Below, piece by piece: positions 20,352 to 31,391 of a stretch of 64,000 nucleotides of DNA; position 1 is the first letter of the stretch, and each line of letters starts with the position of its first letter. The DNA comes from Neodiprion pinetum (lineage: Eukaryota > Arthropoda > Insecta > Hymenoptera > Diprionidae). The position numbers were made by a program, and so were the translations under genes. The notes under the pieces are model-generated. The model was not told where the DNA came from. It searched no databases and saw nothing but the letters and a program-made list of their open reading frames with translations. The stretch lies in NCBI RefSeq assembly GCF_021155775.2, contig NC_060234.1:13319871-13383870 (forward strand). The letters run 5' to 3'.

Positions 20352-21181
20352 CTCTCTGAAGGTTAGAAAGTTCGTTGACAGGTTAAGGTTAGTTCGATGT
20401 TGTTCGATACGGGAAATTTTGATACATCGATTTCTTTGGCTTGAAGAGTGTTTCGGTTCTGCGCTTGGATGAAGTAGTAAGCGTTTGGTCGATCCTCTCT
20501 TTTTTTTTTCTAACCAATATATCAGTTTCTTTGAGTTTTTATAGAGTTTCCCCGACGAATTTGCCGTCTTTGGCTGTTCCCGATGTTACCTCCAGCTGTA
20601 CTGTTTGTCCGGTCTTAGCCTGGGTTCTCCGGATATTCAGATAAGATCGTTCCTTTTCTTTTATTGAATGAGTTATAAATCCAATCAATCGTTTTTTTTC
20701 CCAAATTTGCTTAGCGAATTGGGAATCATCCGCTTCCTCTCACTTTTGTCCTCCCAACTCTAGGGAGTGCTGTGTCCGGAGGAAACCTCGGGTCGGTTCA
20801 CCTGTCCTTGTCTTGATCCCCGCAAGAACTTTGAAAGAAAATCTCTTCCTCTGGGATCCCTTCTGTCTCCTGCCCTTCGGTCTGTCTCGTGTCTTCGGCC
20901 AAGGAATCTCATGAAGAACTCACCAACTCACCCTTAACACTTACCTTTATAAAACAAGGCACATAAATTTTGAAATTCAATTTAACGCTCAACTATCTGC
21001 TCAAGGTTTTCTGTGGTTTACCTTGAGACTGTGGGCAAATGCCAGATAGTAAAAAGGGAGTCTTTTAATTTTCAGAGTCACAGCTCCAACTCACCTTCGA
21101 GCACTGACTGCTAGATCACTTTTTTTGTAATTGTTTATCTTTTCCGAGTCGGGTCGACTCTTTTCCTAGGGGGGGGAGTAA
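20352..21181 (+). other. Gypsy-4 3' untranslated region up to the polypurine tract
   Basis: No gene is seen. The region ends in a purine run (CCTAGGGGGGGGAG, near 21165-21178) immediately before TGTTAC, which fits a polypurine tract priming plus-strand synthesis. Confidence 0.55.
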
Positions 21182-21418
21182 TGTTACAAAGGGTAAAATC
21201 ACCCGTTTTGTCCCCTTTTCAATGATCTAGTAGTCATCATAGATAAAAGACGTTTATAAACCGCTTATGTCTTCCAAAAGAATAAGGTTGCTGCGTCAAC
21301 TTTCATTATTGTAAAAAACAGTCTATCTCGAGACTTTGAAAGGAGAGCTTCGTTACAAAATAAATCTTTTTCCTCTCTTAATTTTCCGCTTCGGTATCTA
21401 ATAAAAAAGTTTCAAACA
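21182..21418 (+). repeat. Gypsy-4 3' LTR (end approximate)
   Basis: Starts TGTTACAAAGGG directly after the purine tract. It contains ACAAAATAAATC (polyadenylation signal, near 21355-21366) and ends plausibly in CAAACA at 21418. There is no second LTR in the window to confirm the border. Confidence 0.55.
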
Positions 21419-21427
21419 AATGAACAG

Positions 21428-21510
21428 GTAGAAAAAGATTATAATGACAATATTAAAAAAAGACTATAATAACAATAGTATAAAAAAGATTATAATAACA
21501 ATAGTATACG
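21428..21510. repeat. short tandem repeat, AAAAAGATTATAATAACAATA-type
   Basis: About three imperfect units of 25-30 bp with core AGATTATAATRACAATA lie between the Gypsy-4 LTR and the OTU ORF. Confidence 0.7.
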
Positions 21511-21646
21511 CATGAAGTTGGCGGTGGGGTGAGATCCCGAAAACAAAACAAAAAGCATCTAGCAAACCCTTTGACAGCTGTCATCGGCTGTTTATGACAG
21601 TCTTTGACAAATATCTTTATAGGTATCCGTTTCTGACGCGCAAAAA

Positions 21647-22096
21647 ATGAACATGCAAACGAAAATTATCAAGATGATTCCCGACGGGAATTGTCTTTTT
21701 CGCGCGTTGGCGTATCGTGTATACGGCACTCAAGATCGACACGCAGAGGTGAGACTGAGTATCGTTTCAAATATAGTGGATAATTGGTCTACATTTGCGA
21801 GTTTTATTACAGGTAATGAGTCAAACGGTGCTGTGATTAGGTCACCTGGTGATTACAAATCACATATGAATGAAAATGGAATTTACGGGGGAGAAGCAGA
21901 ATTAGCTGCAGCTGCGGACATTTTTAAGATATGTTTAATCGTGTATCGCGAAGAACAAATTCATCCACACCGGATCGGATCACAAAATGAAACACAATTC
22001 TCGCTACTCTTCACCGGCGACGGATACAGTGGACACTTTGATGTCTTGCAGAACCAAAATAAAATTCAGATAGTGAGTAACAAGTATGAAAAGTAA
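21647..22096 (+). CDS. OTU-family cysteine protease (deubiquitinase-like), probably Helitron-borne
   Basis: 149 codons, intact. The OTU catalytic Asp and Cys are in PDGNCLFRALAY (residues 12-15 DGNC) and the catalytic His is in GHFDVLQ near residue 129, giving a complete minimal OTU fold. Helices after DGNC (HAEVRLSIVSNIVDNW) and the GGEAELAAAADIFK block match the family. OTU enzymes cleave ubiquitin chains. In arthropods many stand-alone OTU ORFs belong to Helitrons and other transposons. A Helitron 3' end 600 bp downstream on the same strand supports this here. The start is the first ATG of the frame. Host gene origin is less likely because no introns or neighbours support it. Confidence 0.75.
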   Translation: MNMQTKIIKMIPDGNCLFRALAYRVYGTQDRHAEVRLSIVSNIVDNWSTFASFITGNESNGAVIRSPGDYKSHMNENGIYGGEAELAAAADIFKICLIVYREEQIHPHRIGSQNETQFSLLFTGDGYSGHFDVLQNQNKIQIVSNKYEK

Positions 22097-22159
22097 CAAT
22101 CAAATAATAGTAAATCTAAATATATCACCAAACAGTCAAAAGGACAGCCAGGATTTACG

Positions 22160-22609
22160 ATGACAATGGAGAAAGGGGGAGTTTCAAGCAGCAGACAAGG
22201 CGATGAAGATGGTGGATGGTCGGAAGTATCACAAAAGAAAGAGGAAAACAAAATTGTAAGTGCGAAGAAGCAAATAAGCCATAGAATAATATCCATCAAA
22301 TATTCGTATAACCAGGGAAGAGGACGACCAGGATCTATGTTAACCACAAGAGAAAGAGGTGTTTTGCAGAGTGAACAGCAACACAAATATAGAGAGAAAA
22401 ATAATATAAAGAAGGTGATTTTGGAGAATAACGGGCAGAGCGGTAGCAAAAATAATTCAGCAAGTCAAGGAGATAGATCGATATCAATAGAGAAGGAACA
22501 CCAATTTTCAACCAACGAATGGAAGCTTAGATTGATGAAAAAAAGAAAAGTAAGCACAGAAGGAATTGAAGTGGATAGCAAGTGCAGACCTGTCATCAAA
22601 TCAACATGA
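22160..22609 (+). CDS. hydrophilic ORF of unknown function, downstream of OTU
   Basis: 149 codons, intact and 63 bp after the OTU stop. It is rich in Lys, Glu, Ser, Gln and Asn, with no membrane segment or recognisable domain, and is probably disordered. It ends just before the hairpin-rich Helitron 3' terminus, so it is likely element-encoded, or is the tail of the OTU protein after a lost splice or frame. Function unknown. Confidence 0.4.
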   Translation: MTMEKGGVSSSRQGDEDGGWSEVSQKKEENKIVSAKKQISHRIISIKYSYNQGRGRPGSMLTTRERGVLQSEQQHKYREKNNIKKVILENNGQSGSKNNSASQGDRSISIEKEHQFSTNEWKLRLMKKRKVSTEGIEVDSKCRPVIKST

Positions 22610-22709
22610 AGGAATTCGCCTGTCTACTAGACAATGCGTAAGGAAATAGTGAGGCGCGTAGCGCCGAGATGGGGTTGGCGCGCGAAGCGCGCAGAGGCGA
22701 AGCCCCTAG
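22610..22709 (+). mobile_element. Helitron 3' terminus with two GC hairpins, ends CTAG|T
   Basis: Hairpin GGCGCGTAGCGCC and hairpin GCGCGCGAAGCGCGC lie within the last 60 bp, followed by GGCGAAGCCCCTAG ending at 22709 and a T at 22710. A 16-20 bp hairpin shortly before CTRR with insertion before T is the hallmark of Helitron 3' ends. It probably closes Helitron-1, or a separate OTU-carrying Helitron. Confidence 0.75.
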
Positions 22710-23141
22710 TTATATAAATATAAAAAATATATCAAATCAATTAATCAAAAAATAATAATAATAATAAATAAATAAATAAAAGATCTAGCTGTTCGTATTT
22801 GAAATGTATATTATTCATAAATATAAACGAGAAGCTTACAAATTAACCGCATCCATGTGTTGTTCGGATTCTTCTTCAATATCATCTAAATTAATTTTTT
22901 CCATATTTTGAAATATTTTGACCCGATAACGTCACGTCTTATAAATTTATACGGAGGCACACAATACACACGTACAAACATACGCACACATTCAACTCTC
23001 AGACCAGAGGTAGTGAACTATATAGTGAGAGTGCGAAGCACCGCACAAAGAGGAGACCCCGAGTATAGGATACGCTGTGTAATGTTTCCATCTCATTCTT
23101 TTGCACGTTCAATATATATGTTTGTCTCTTTCTATAACGCC
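22710..23141. other. no gene seen
   Basis: AT-rich (ATAATAATAAATAAATA near 22750-22775) then unremarkable. Borders the truncated hAT transposase at its right end. Confidence 0.4.
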
Positions 23142-24167
23142 TCAAGTTTTCGTGTTACACTTGATTTTACTCCTCATATTTTTTCCGTACCGGGCCCTAT
23201 AACTGAAATCCTTTCTTAAGGAGTAAACTCCAATAATACGGAGCACTGTATCGGCCGTAAGCTTGATAAACTCATCGCAGATCGTCGACGACATATAACT
23301 CGTACGTTCACTGCCCGGATTGCCGTACCTCGAATTATGGTCAGCCAGGAATGGATCAAATTCAGCCAGTAGCTCCAGAGTCATTAAATAATTGCCGTTA
23401 TTTGGCGAACCAAACTTTTCGTCGTGACCTCTGAATGGTAGTCCTCGTGAGGCTAGAGCTTTTATGGTTGCCGCTACGCGTTTTAACACGTTCCTCCATT
23501 ACGTTATTTCGTCATTGAGGTGTGCTGTTAGCCGCTGATCAATACGACCGAGAACATTTCCTCTCTGTTTCATGTTTAAAATGCATAACTTATGGGATGC
23601 GGAATTCTCGTGCTGTGCCACCCGACTGGTAGCGTTCTTCCAATCATTATATCCTGTGCTGCCGAACTGGGTCCCACCACCAAACGCAAGACACGGCCCG
23701 CAATAAACTCGACCAGTACTTTGAGAATAAATCAACCAGCTTCGGTGAGCTTTCTCTCCATCCAAGAGTTGCCGTTCAAACAAAGATTTCGATAAATAAC
23801 GCGTGTGGTCTTCGTATATGCGCTGGCTTTGAGAAAAATCAACATCCATATTTTGTTGTACTCCATTCATTGCTATCCAGTTCCTGGTCTTGTCGTTTAT
23901 ACGCCATTGAGCTGGATCTTCGCTCACTTCAAGCGTATCATTTTCATTTTTCTCACTTTTTAACGATTCCACGAAAATTTCGGCAGTACAGTTAGAGTGA
24001 ACTGTTGTGGGCACGATCTGGACGATCTGGTTACCACATGTACTTGTACTGGGTTGTTCGGTATTTTCGCTGCCACTAGTATTAGTTATCGTACATGGTG
24101 GACAAGAGGAATAATTGTTTCCAGGGTCAGTCATACTTACCGCCGGCCTCTTGAAAAATGCCTCCAA
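23142..24167 (-). pseudogene. hAT transposase, ZMYM/TTF-type N-terminal half, one stop
   Basis: Minus frame from 24167: LEAFFKRPA-type start, then DPAQWRINDKTRNWIAMNG, RSWLIYSQSTGRVYCGPCL with the TTF zinc-finger Cys pair, and HENSASHKLCILN with the HxxxxH/C end of the finger. A TAA at 23499-23501 interrupts after HLNDEIT. The same frame then continues through WRNVLKRVAATIKALASRGL, FRGHDEKFGS and EFDPFLADH to about 23225, where homology ends. The RNase-H-like catalytic core and dimerisation domain are absent. It belongs to the hAT transposase family with DUF4371-type sequence. Confidence 0.85.
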
Positions 24168-24190
24168 TTTGTTAATTTTTTTTTTTACAA

Positions 24191-24397
24191 ACTAAGATTT
24201 TCGAAGAGCCAAGAGCAAAGAGCAGGCGCGAGGGGATTGCAGCACGTTGACCCAACATTGTATATTAACAACATACAATGTGGTATCCAATACTTAATAA
24301 CACTCTTCAAAACTATAATAACAACATACAATGTTGCGTGAACGTGCTGCAATCCGCTGGAGCTTGCTCTTTACTTTTGGCTCTTCGAAAATCTTTT
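24191..24397. mobile_element. fold-back element FB-2 between two hAT fragments
   Basis: Arms of about 75 bp at 24191-24270 and 24320-24397: AGATTTTCGAAGAGCC pairs with GGCTCTTCGAAAATCT, and GCAGCACGTTGAC pairs with GTGAACGTGCTGC. An inner repeat ACAACATACAATGT occurs three times. No coding. It separates two inverted hAT pieces. Confidence 0.7.
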
Positions 24398-24571
24398 AAT
24401 TCGACTCAAACCCATTCTGTTAGTAAAGACAGTATTCAGCGCAAAACTAATAACGAGAGTGCATGATTTGCTAAAATAGTTGTGTTAATTTCGTGATTCG
24501 ATTAGTAAGTTTTATTCCGATTAAATATATATTACAGTTTAAAGAGTGGTGTTAAGTATTTGATACTGCAA

Positions 24572-24830
24572 GATGAGTGATGGGCGGAAAAAGTTAAGCG
24601 GAGCGGAGTACAGAAAGCGAGCGAAAGAAAAGACCGAGAAGCAAGATGATGTCGTAAAGAAAAGTTAACAAACTGGAGGCATTTTTCAAGAGGCCGGCGG
24701 TAAGTATGACTGACCCTGGAAACGATTATTCCTCTTCTCCACCGTGTACGATAACTAGTACTAGTGGCAGCGAAAATACCGAATAACCCAGTACTAGTAT
24801 CTGTTGTCTCTAGTAGAGCAAAGTGAAAAT
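24572..24830 (+). pseudogene. hAT transposase N-terminus, second copy in opposite orientation
   Basis: From an ATG at 24572: MSDGRKKLSGAEYRKRAKEK, then after one frameshift near 24668 VNKLEAFFKRPAVSMTDPGN. It ends in diverged sequence near 24830, with a TAA in place of the residue before PSTS. Bases 24660-24800 match 24180-24040 inverted. This copy keeps the real N-terminus and about 250 bp of 5' flank that the other copy lacks. Confidence 0.8.
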
Positions 24831-24889
24831 CATACGCTTGGACTTGGAGTGAGCTAGTAAGCAAAGATCCAGCTCCATGATTCAAACTT

Positions 24890-26341
24890 TGAGTGATCAG
24901 AATCTTTATACGGGTAAATTTTGTTGCGAGGTGCCATGGATAAACTTTTGAGGTTTTAGACGTTCAGCGTATGGGTTCACAGAGGGCACAACTTGTAAAA
25001 AAAAAATCTCATCAAGTTTGGCTAGATGGGATAATGGTTTCTAAGGCCTTCCATCTTTGTGTACACTGATAAAAAAAAACGTCGATATGGCTAAACATAC
25101 GGTCAAATACCAGCAACTAAATATTTTTGGACATCAATAAAAGTGTTGTCATTCAGAGGCTCAGTCCGAAGCTGTGACCAAAATATACTGTTGGAATGAC
25201 ACAATTTTAGTATAAGTCCAAAAACTATTTACACTTCTCGCAAAAATTAAGGGAACAACAAAATTTTCGAAATTTTTTGGTGATTTTCAACAGGCTGTAT
25301 TTCAGTGAAAAATGGTCGTGCAAGAAATAAAAAAACAAAGCTTTTGAAGCTTGAAAACTCTAGTTTTTGAATTTTTTGGTTCAAAATTTTCCGAAGCACT
25401 ATTAGCCATGCAATCCTTGGATAAAGCACGAAGAAAAAATTTTTAAAATTTTTCACATTTTTTTTTCGCTCTACGGGCATGGAAAAATTTTTCCGAGCTA
25501 AAAATACATATACTGTACTAAATATGTCTTTAATTATAGTGATTATTCACTGCAACAGCACGTGTTGGTTCTCTCAGTCTGTCAAACAATCATAATTGTT
25601 AAGTCTCTACGATAGAGACTTACATGTATATATGTGTATATATAGGAGTTTGAAGTTAGTGACCACTGTGCTTATATATTAAAAATAATTCGTCCAAGTT
25701 ATAAACGAGTAATAAACGGTTAAATTCTCAGCAAAAATAATTACGTATGGACAATTTTGATAGAATTTTATCAGATCTTCAAACGATGTATTTCAAAACT
25801 TGCAGGGTGATAGAAAAGAATTTCAAAAAAATTATTCCATTTTAGAGTTTTTTCCCACCGTAATTCTTATACTATATAATTATAATAAAAAAATTGGAAT
25901 TAAATTTATGTACTTCTCTTAACGTTCTAATATAGAATTTAATTTTTTTTCTTAATTATTATTTTATAACTTCACCTTATGGCATAGAGTTTTTATATAA
26001 CTCAGCCACGTTTTTCCTACTTTTATAGCGTAGATCGGCTTTATAATTATTTTTGCTCAGAATTTAACCGTTCATTACTCAAGAAAAGCAAAAAATATTA
26101 ATTTAAATACTTATCCCGGGGAAACGGTTCAAGAACAGTCAAGATACCGTGGACACTTTTAAAGAGCATATATCATAAATATATGCAAATCCAGCCTAAT
26201 TACGAAGCGATAGCATAAGATGCAGCCGAGTAACATGTAAAATGAACACGAAGACGAAAACCTTACATGTTATTTTAATGTAGAAACTTTGGCCGCCGTG
26301 GGACAAACTTTAGGATATATATATTAGGGTGGTATATATAT
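24890..26341. other. no gene seen, AT-rich
   Basis: Only short chance frames. Poly-A/T runs near 24990, 25070 and 25440. 25300-25460 is rich in AAAATTTTT palindromes. No transposon termini were recognised. Confidence 0.4.
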
Positions 26342-27508
26342 TGTAACTGGTGCGGTTTATCTTGAGGCCAGAGCCTATGAGATAAACCCGTTATTGTGTG
26401 TTCTTTGTCACTTTTCAATGAAAGAATATATTTATAAGGAACCGCCTCTGATGGGTAAAAAGCAGGATCAGCTTATCAGACCCAAAAACCCTGGTCAGTC
26501 GAACTATGCGGACTTAGGTATCACCAAAGCCGCCTTGATATGTGAACAGGCACCTCCGCCCGTTGTGCCCTTCGGAAAGACAAGGGCTTGTTCGGCCGTT
26601 GCTTCCAGCTTGAGGCAAGTGAGAGAGGCGTATGTCACCTAATCGGAGATACGAGCTTTCCAGTACTCCCTTCTAATTGCGAACTCGAAGTAAACAGTCG
26701 CCTGCCTATTATTAATTGTAGGTTACTGACCCTAAACACCGCCAATCCTCCAGACCAGGGATTACCTTGGCTGGCTGTTGGTTTACTTCCCCCCCCTCCT
26801 TTATCCAAGGCGAAACTTTCTGTTAGAGAAATATGATTGACAACGACAACGAGTGCATGTTTAGGTAATAAATTTGCTTTAATAGCGATAACTCAAATAC
26901 ATTTGACATCGTCCGTGGTCAGCGATTTGGTTTCTAAAGTTAACAATAGAGAACAAAATTATAAAATAAAAAATAAAGAAATAATAAAATGGTCCCTACA
27001 GTTCAAACGTTTTCTAAATAAGCGGCTCTATTCTATCTTTGCTAATTCTTTTTAGAGGTCCCGGGCTATCGTGGACTCTAATTCTATAATATCTTTATAA
27101 TATTCAAACTAAGCGCTTTGCTTGAGGTTCCTCTCCCTAAACTTGAAGCTTAATTCGATAATGTTCTCTAGGCGAGGAACATTTCGTTTCAATATAATGC
27201 AGCTCGGCGCTTTGCCGGTCAACTGGTAACCGCTCTTCGTGGTCTTCCAATTTATACTCTCCCGGAGCTGTTGCCAGATTACCTTGTCGACGTCCTTCCC
27301 CTACTTGTGTGTCCTGTTATGGGTCATCGTCCTGGTATGCGTTGGTCAACGTCCGTCGTCTTTGTTTATTATTTTGGATTTATGTAGGTCACTGTCAGTG
27401 TCGATGGTGATTTCGTTCAGTTGTCCGTTATAGTTGTTGTCGTGATTTGAGTATGTCACGGGCATTGTTGATAGTATGCGTTCTTGAACAGCTGTCTGTT
27501 ACAATACA
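26342..27508. mobile_element. candidate solo LTR with TSD TATAT
   Basis: Starts TGTAACTGG and ends GTTACAATACA (TG..CA), with TATAT on both sides (26337-26341 and 27509-27513). No protein in any frame is recognisable. The flanks are themselves TATA-rich, so the TSD could be chance. Length (1167 bp) is long for a solo LTR but possible. Confidence 0.4.
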
Positions 27509-27513
27509 TATAT

Positions 27514-28428
27514 ATACATATATTGTATGTATACGTCAATAAGTCTTAGAAGTGCCGCATTCACGTTTTCCCTGTATTTTACTTTTACCCAACAGTGATT
27601 CTATTTTTACGAAAGCTAGTATTTGTAACAGCCTAGAAAGTTCGAGTCCATTATCCATATTGTAAATAACTTGTATAAATACTGACGTTGAAGGCGGCGC
27701 CATTTTACAGACTAAATTGTTTCCAAACCATAATCGATAATGATTAGAATACTCAAATGATTATGTTTTAAGAAATTCTTGGGCAAAAAAAAATTGCGCA
27801 CTGATATATTACAATATGTATAGTGTGTACGTGCATGTGTGCATGCGTGCATGTACTTATACATAATATACATATAGTTATACATTGCCTAGGCCAGTGG
27901 TTTGAAACGTATACATTGCGCAACGCCAAATCCTTTCTTCCGTAGAAAGTGACCAGATTGAGCATATATTAAACTCAGTATAGAGCCAACGTAATATATA
28001 AAGTTATGTTAGCTATCGAATGAATTCGACTGTATCCAACTGATATTCTTGAGCAACTTCTACTAATATCTGAATATCAATCCCATGCTGGCTCGTTGCG
28101 TAAAACAAATTGTGAAATGAAACGGAAAGGCAACAGACTATCTAAAATATTTAAACGCTGGTTCTCTGACCTTGAAGTATGTCTGAAATATCGGGCTTGC
28201 TTTCTTCGAAAGGTTGAAATAATATGTAAATAGCTATACCTATGTAATACGTGAGAGAAAACGCCTAGGTGACACTCAACAGCTGCCAAGTCGTGGAAGG
28301 GGTCAAACGGTACCGTGAAACGGTACGATGGTACCGGCTTGGATTTTAAATCGATGTAATTGCGGTCCCCATACTTAGTCACCAAACGGCCTCGACTCGA
28401 ACAGTACCTCAGCACACGCGGTCCCATC
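27514..28428. other. no gene seen; upstream region of the lipase
   Basis: (TATG/CATA)n sequence near 27500-27530 and a TGTGCATGTGTGCATGCGTG run near 27820-27855. The last 300 bp are the likely promoter/5' UTR of the lipase; I see no convincing TATA box. Confidence 0.4.
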
Positions 28429-29466
28429 ATGCGCACCTCGAAAGTTTTGTTTGCGGCGATGTGTCACGCTGCGATTCTTCAACTGATCCAGGAAACTTCA
28501 GCCGCCAAGGGACCGATTCGGGAGGCAATTCAAAGCGGGCAAGCGGCAGAATATGACAAGGATGACTGTGCCTGGAGAAGAGGTAACGACCGAGACCTTT
28601 GCCCGGACCCCGACGTGCACGTCTTCCTATACGCACCTGGACATCCGAAGCGGAAACTGGAGATTGATCAGTCAGATTGGCTTCGACGCGAGCCCTACAA
28701 TCCAAGGCTTGAGAATGCCTTTGTCATCCACGGTTATGCTGGGGGAGATGATACGTTACCAATCGCAGTATTGAGAGACGCTTACTTACGGAATGGAAGC
28801 TACAACGTCTTCATGGTCGACTGGGGGGCACTCTGTGCCGCACCCTGTTACCCGGCCGCAGTCGCGAACCTTCGCCCTGTCGCAAAGTGCCTCGCTGGAA
28901 CCCTCACAACCCTGAGGAACATGGGGCTTTCGATGGAGAGGACGACGTGCGTGGGACATTCGTTGGGTGCGCATATTTGCGGAGTTATGGCGAATTATCT
29001 GCTCTTTCGACTCCGATCCATCGTCGGACTCGACCCCGCCCGACCGTTGGTCAGGCCAGGACTAGTCAACAGGCTTGACAGCGGCGATGCGGACTTTGTA
29101 GAAGTGATACATACTAACGCCGGTTACTATGGAGAAATGGGGCGAGTCGGTCATGTCGACTTTTGTGTCAACGGGGGAAAACTTCAGCCCTTCTGCGAGA
29201 ACCGACGGAATGATCAACTTTGCAGTCACGTCTGGGTGGTTTGTTACATGGCCCACAGCATCGATGGGGATACTGAGCTCATGGCGGAACCTTGTTCAAG
29301 ATGGTGTCCTGCTGGGCCAAGAATCATACAGAGAAGTGGGAGTGCCTTGATCATGGGACAGCATACGCCGAGAAATGTCAGAGGATCCTTTTGCTTGACC
29401 AGCGTCAATCCCCCCTATTGTCCTAGGAACGGCCACGTTAGAGGAGATGAGAGATGTTGCGTCTGA
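28429..29466 (+). CDS. secreted lipase of the pancreatic-lipase/PLA1 superfamily
   Basis: A single open exon of 345 codons. The ATG at 28429 is chosen over the in-frame ATG at 28360 because it begins a signal peptide (MRTSKVLFAAMCHAAI...SAA). The oxyanion region is FVIHGYAGG and VDWGA. The nucleophile elbow GHSLGAH has Ser at residue 178, GLDPARP gives Asp 202, and CSHVWVV gives His 267; spacing matches the family triad. Six or more Cys after residue 240 suggest extracellular disulfides. The family hydrolyses triacylglycerols or phospholipids; substrate cannot be read from sequence. It lies alone, and the coding region is intact with normal codon use, so it looks like a functional host gene, though the lack of introns is unusual. 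Confidence 0.9.
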   Translation: MRTSKVLFAAMCHAAILQLIQETSAAKGPIREAIQSGQAAEYDKDDCAWRRGNDRDLCPDPDVHVFLYAPGHPKRKLEIDQSDWLRREPYNPRLENAFVIHGYAGGDDTLPIAVLRDAYLRNGSYNVFMVDWGALCAAPCYPAAVANLRPVAKCLAGTLTTLRNMGLSMERTTCVGHSLGAHICGVMANYLLFRLRSIVGLDPARPLVRPGLVNRLDSGDADFVEVIHTNAGYYGEMGRVGHVDFCVNGGKLQPFCENRRNDQLCSHVWVVCYMAHSIDGDTELMAEPCSRWCPAGPRIIQRSGSALIMGQHTPRNVRGSFCLTSVNPPYCPRNGHVRGDERCCV

Positions 29467-29855
29467 TTTGGGGGAGGGGGGTTAAATCGGTTTCGCACTG
29501 TTATTATTGCACTACGGGCGATGTGTGAAATATGAGGGGTACCGTTTTTCTCGAAGTTCTACGTGGAAACTTTCTGCAGATTATAGCAATGCAGGTAAAC
29601 TTAACGATACGTAGCGATTTCTCGGCATATTTGAAGTAATTGACCAGTCACCGCCTTTCATATTTCTCGATTGGACTGGAGTCCGTTATATCCGGACTTC
29701 TGTATAAGAACGAACGCAGTTATTTATTATTCAAAGTGTATCCGCGGGGAAAACCATGCATACGCAATAGCGCGAGAATACCGCTATTTGCTCTGAAAAG
29801 TGTCTCTTGTGTTACATTTAATCACTGTTGTACCCGGGAAAAACAGCTGTAAATG

Positions 29856-29861
29856 AATAAA
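29856..29861 (+). terminator. possible polyadenylation signal AATAAA of the lipase
   Basis: First clear AATAAA on the plus strand, 390 bp after the lipase stop codon. Distance is plausible for a 3' UTR; no other evidence. Confidence 0.35.
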
Positions 29862-29889
29862 TAGGTATATAGTTATACATGGCAGTTCA

Positions 29890-30300
29890 TACACTCAAAA
29901 AAAAGTTTTGTTATCATTACCAAAGTTTGGTTACCCGAACAAAAAAGTTTTGTTAGTTTTCAGTCAACAAAAGTTTTTGTTTTGTATGCAAAAAAATGTT
30001 GTTTAATTTGATACCCGTAACCAATTTATTTGGTACGGACAACAGTAGAATTAGGTGATTGTAACAAACTGTCTTTGACAAAATACTTTTGTAAGTATAA
30101 CAAAATATGGCACTTGCAGAATTTTTGTTACAATAACAAAATACTTTGGTTCTAGTTACAGGATGTAAATTTGCTGTTAGAACAGAATGATATATTGTTC
30201 ATGCTACCAAATACAATAACTTTTTAGTATTTGATGCATACAAAAAATGTGGTTGTCTTCATAAAAAGGGGTTAAAATGACAAAACGGATGAATAAATCT
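29890..30300. repeat. AACAAAA/TTTTGTT-rich repeat, likely transposon end
   Basis: More than ten TTTTGTT or AACAAAA heptamers alternate between 29905 and 30150, starting with ACTCAAAAAAAAGTTTTGTTA. A weaker cluster of the same motif lies at 52145-52265, so it is dispersed. Dense subterminal motif repeats are typical of DNA transposon ends. Confidence 0.45.
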
Positions 30301-30402
30301 TTATAAGATACATATCTTTATTGTATTATTAAACATGGTTCAGTATGACATACTTTTGCTTGTATATGTGACAGGAACAAGCACAATTGTATATAAAGAA
30401 TC

Positions 30403-30740
30403 AAATAATATAACTAGCAATTTTTTTGATTTCCAGGGCCTCAATACCTTCGTACAAGATGGTTTTGCGAAGTTCTTCAATGTTCTTAAGCTTGCCCACT
30501 TGCTCATCTTATTTAACATTACTAATGCTATCAGCAACGCATACAATATTTTGTTTTGCCTGTTGAGGATCAATATCAAGATTTGATGGTGCACCCAATA
30601 ATTAAATGGATTGTAATCTTGTTATTTGCCTTTGCATGATTTGATCATCTGTGGGACTCGGTGTGAAGATAGTGAAAGGGATTGCTTCGTCAGGTTTGAC
30701 TATGCAGACAGTATCTGATTTTTCAAGTGTTAATTCTTAA
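30403..30740 (-). pseudogene. degenerate C-terminal exon, probably of the SAM-domain gene
   Basis: The minus strand reads in closely spaced frames KPDEAIPFTIFTPSPTDDQI, then LLGAPSNLDIDPQQAKQNIV and VGKLKNIEELRKTILYEGIE ALEIKK, with two or three stops between. Composition (acidic, no low complexity) is that of coding sequence. It lies downstream, on the same strand, of the SAM exon at 31392-31597 and could be a later exon of that gene. I cannot name the family. Confidence 0.4.
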
Positions 30741-31391
30741 GAAGTGATGAAAAAATAGATGTAAATGAATAGGTTGAAAAAATCAATTAATAAGTTATAA
30801 TCACTCAGACTAGCCAAAGCCAGTGATACGTCATCGAGCTTTCAATGATATTAGCCAATTTTCAATAAAATACACTTCCTGGACAATTTGGACAATAAAA
30901 GATTCCCTGAATTGTAAAACCCACTTCAGAAGCAAATTTCAAGAAATCATTCGAAAGGCAGTGACACTTGAAAAATGCTATATTCATCATAACTCATTAT
31001 TTGCAGCTGAAAATTTTTTCCTAATATTCGCAACAGCAAAGAAAGATGACAAAATATTGTTTACTACGAATTGTTGATTTGGAAAGGAGCACCTAAAGCT
31101 TGTATCTTCTATCTTTGTGTAACTGCGGGTTAAATAGGTTTCATGAATTTAAAGCTACTTTGGTTGCCTTCGTCAGAAAAAGAAGACGAGGGGGATGCGG
31201 GAGACTTTTAAAAGTTTAAATCATCGACTCCAGAAGGCTATGTCATTACAAGATGCATTATTCAACTTATTGTTGCTTCGTTTCCCATCATAAACGTGTA
31301 TATAAATTTAACATTTGTCACCGTACTTAACTAATAAATAGATATTTTCTATTCATTCGTATGAAATTAACTTTTAGAATCTGAATCGTAC
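30741..31391. other. intron-like or decayed sequence, no gene seen
   Basis: Lies between the SAM exon and the degenerate C-terminal exon on the minus strand. AT-rich; only chance ORFs. Confidence 0.35.

Noticed and set aside
24191..24397. Long hairpin as a microRNA precursor
   Set aside because: Arms of about 75 bp with transposon-like inverted repeats and TE neighbours on both sides; better explained as a fold-back element.
26394..27055. Overlapping plus-strand ORFs of 70-80 codons
   Set aside because: They lie in the candidate solo LTR, overlap in different frames and show no domain.
28360..28428. Upstream in-frame ATG of the lipase
   Set aside because: It would bury the clear signal peptide 23 residues inside the protein; the ATG at 28429 fits a secreted enzyme.
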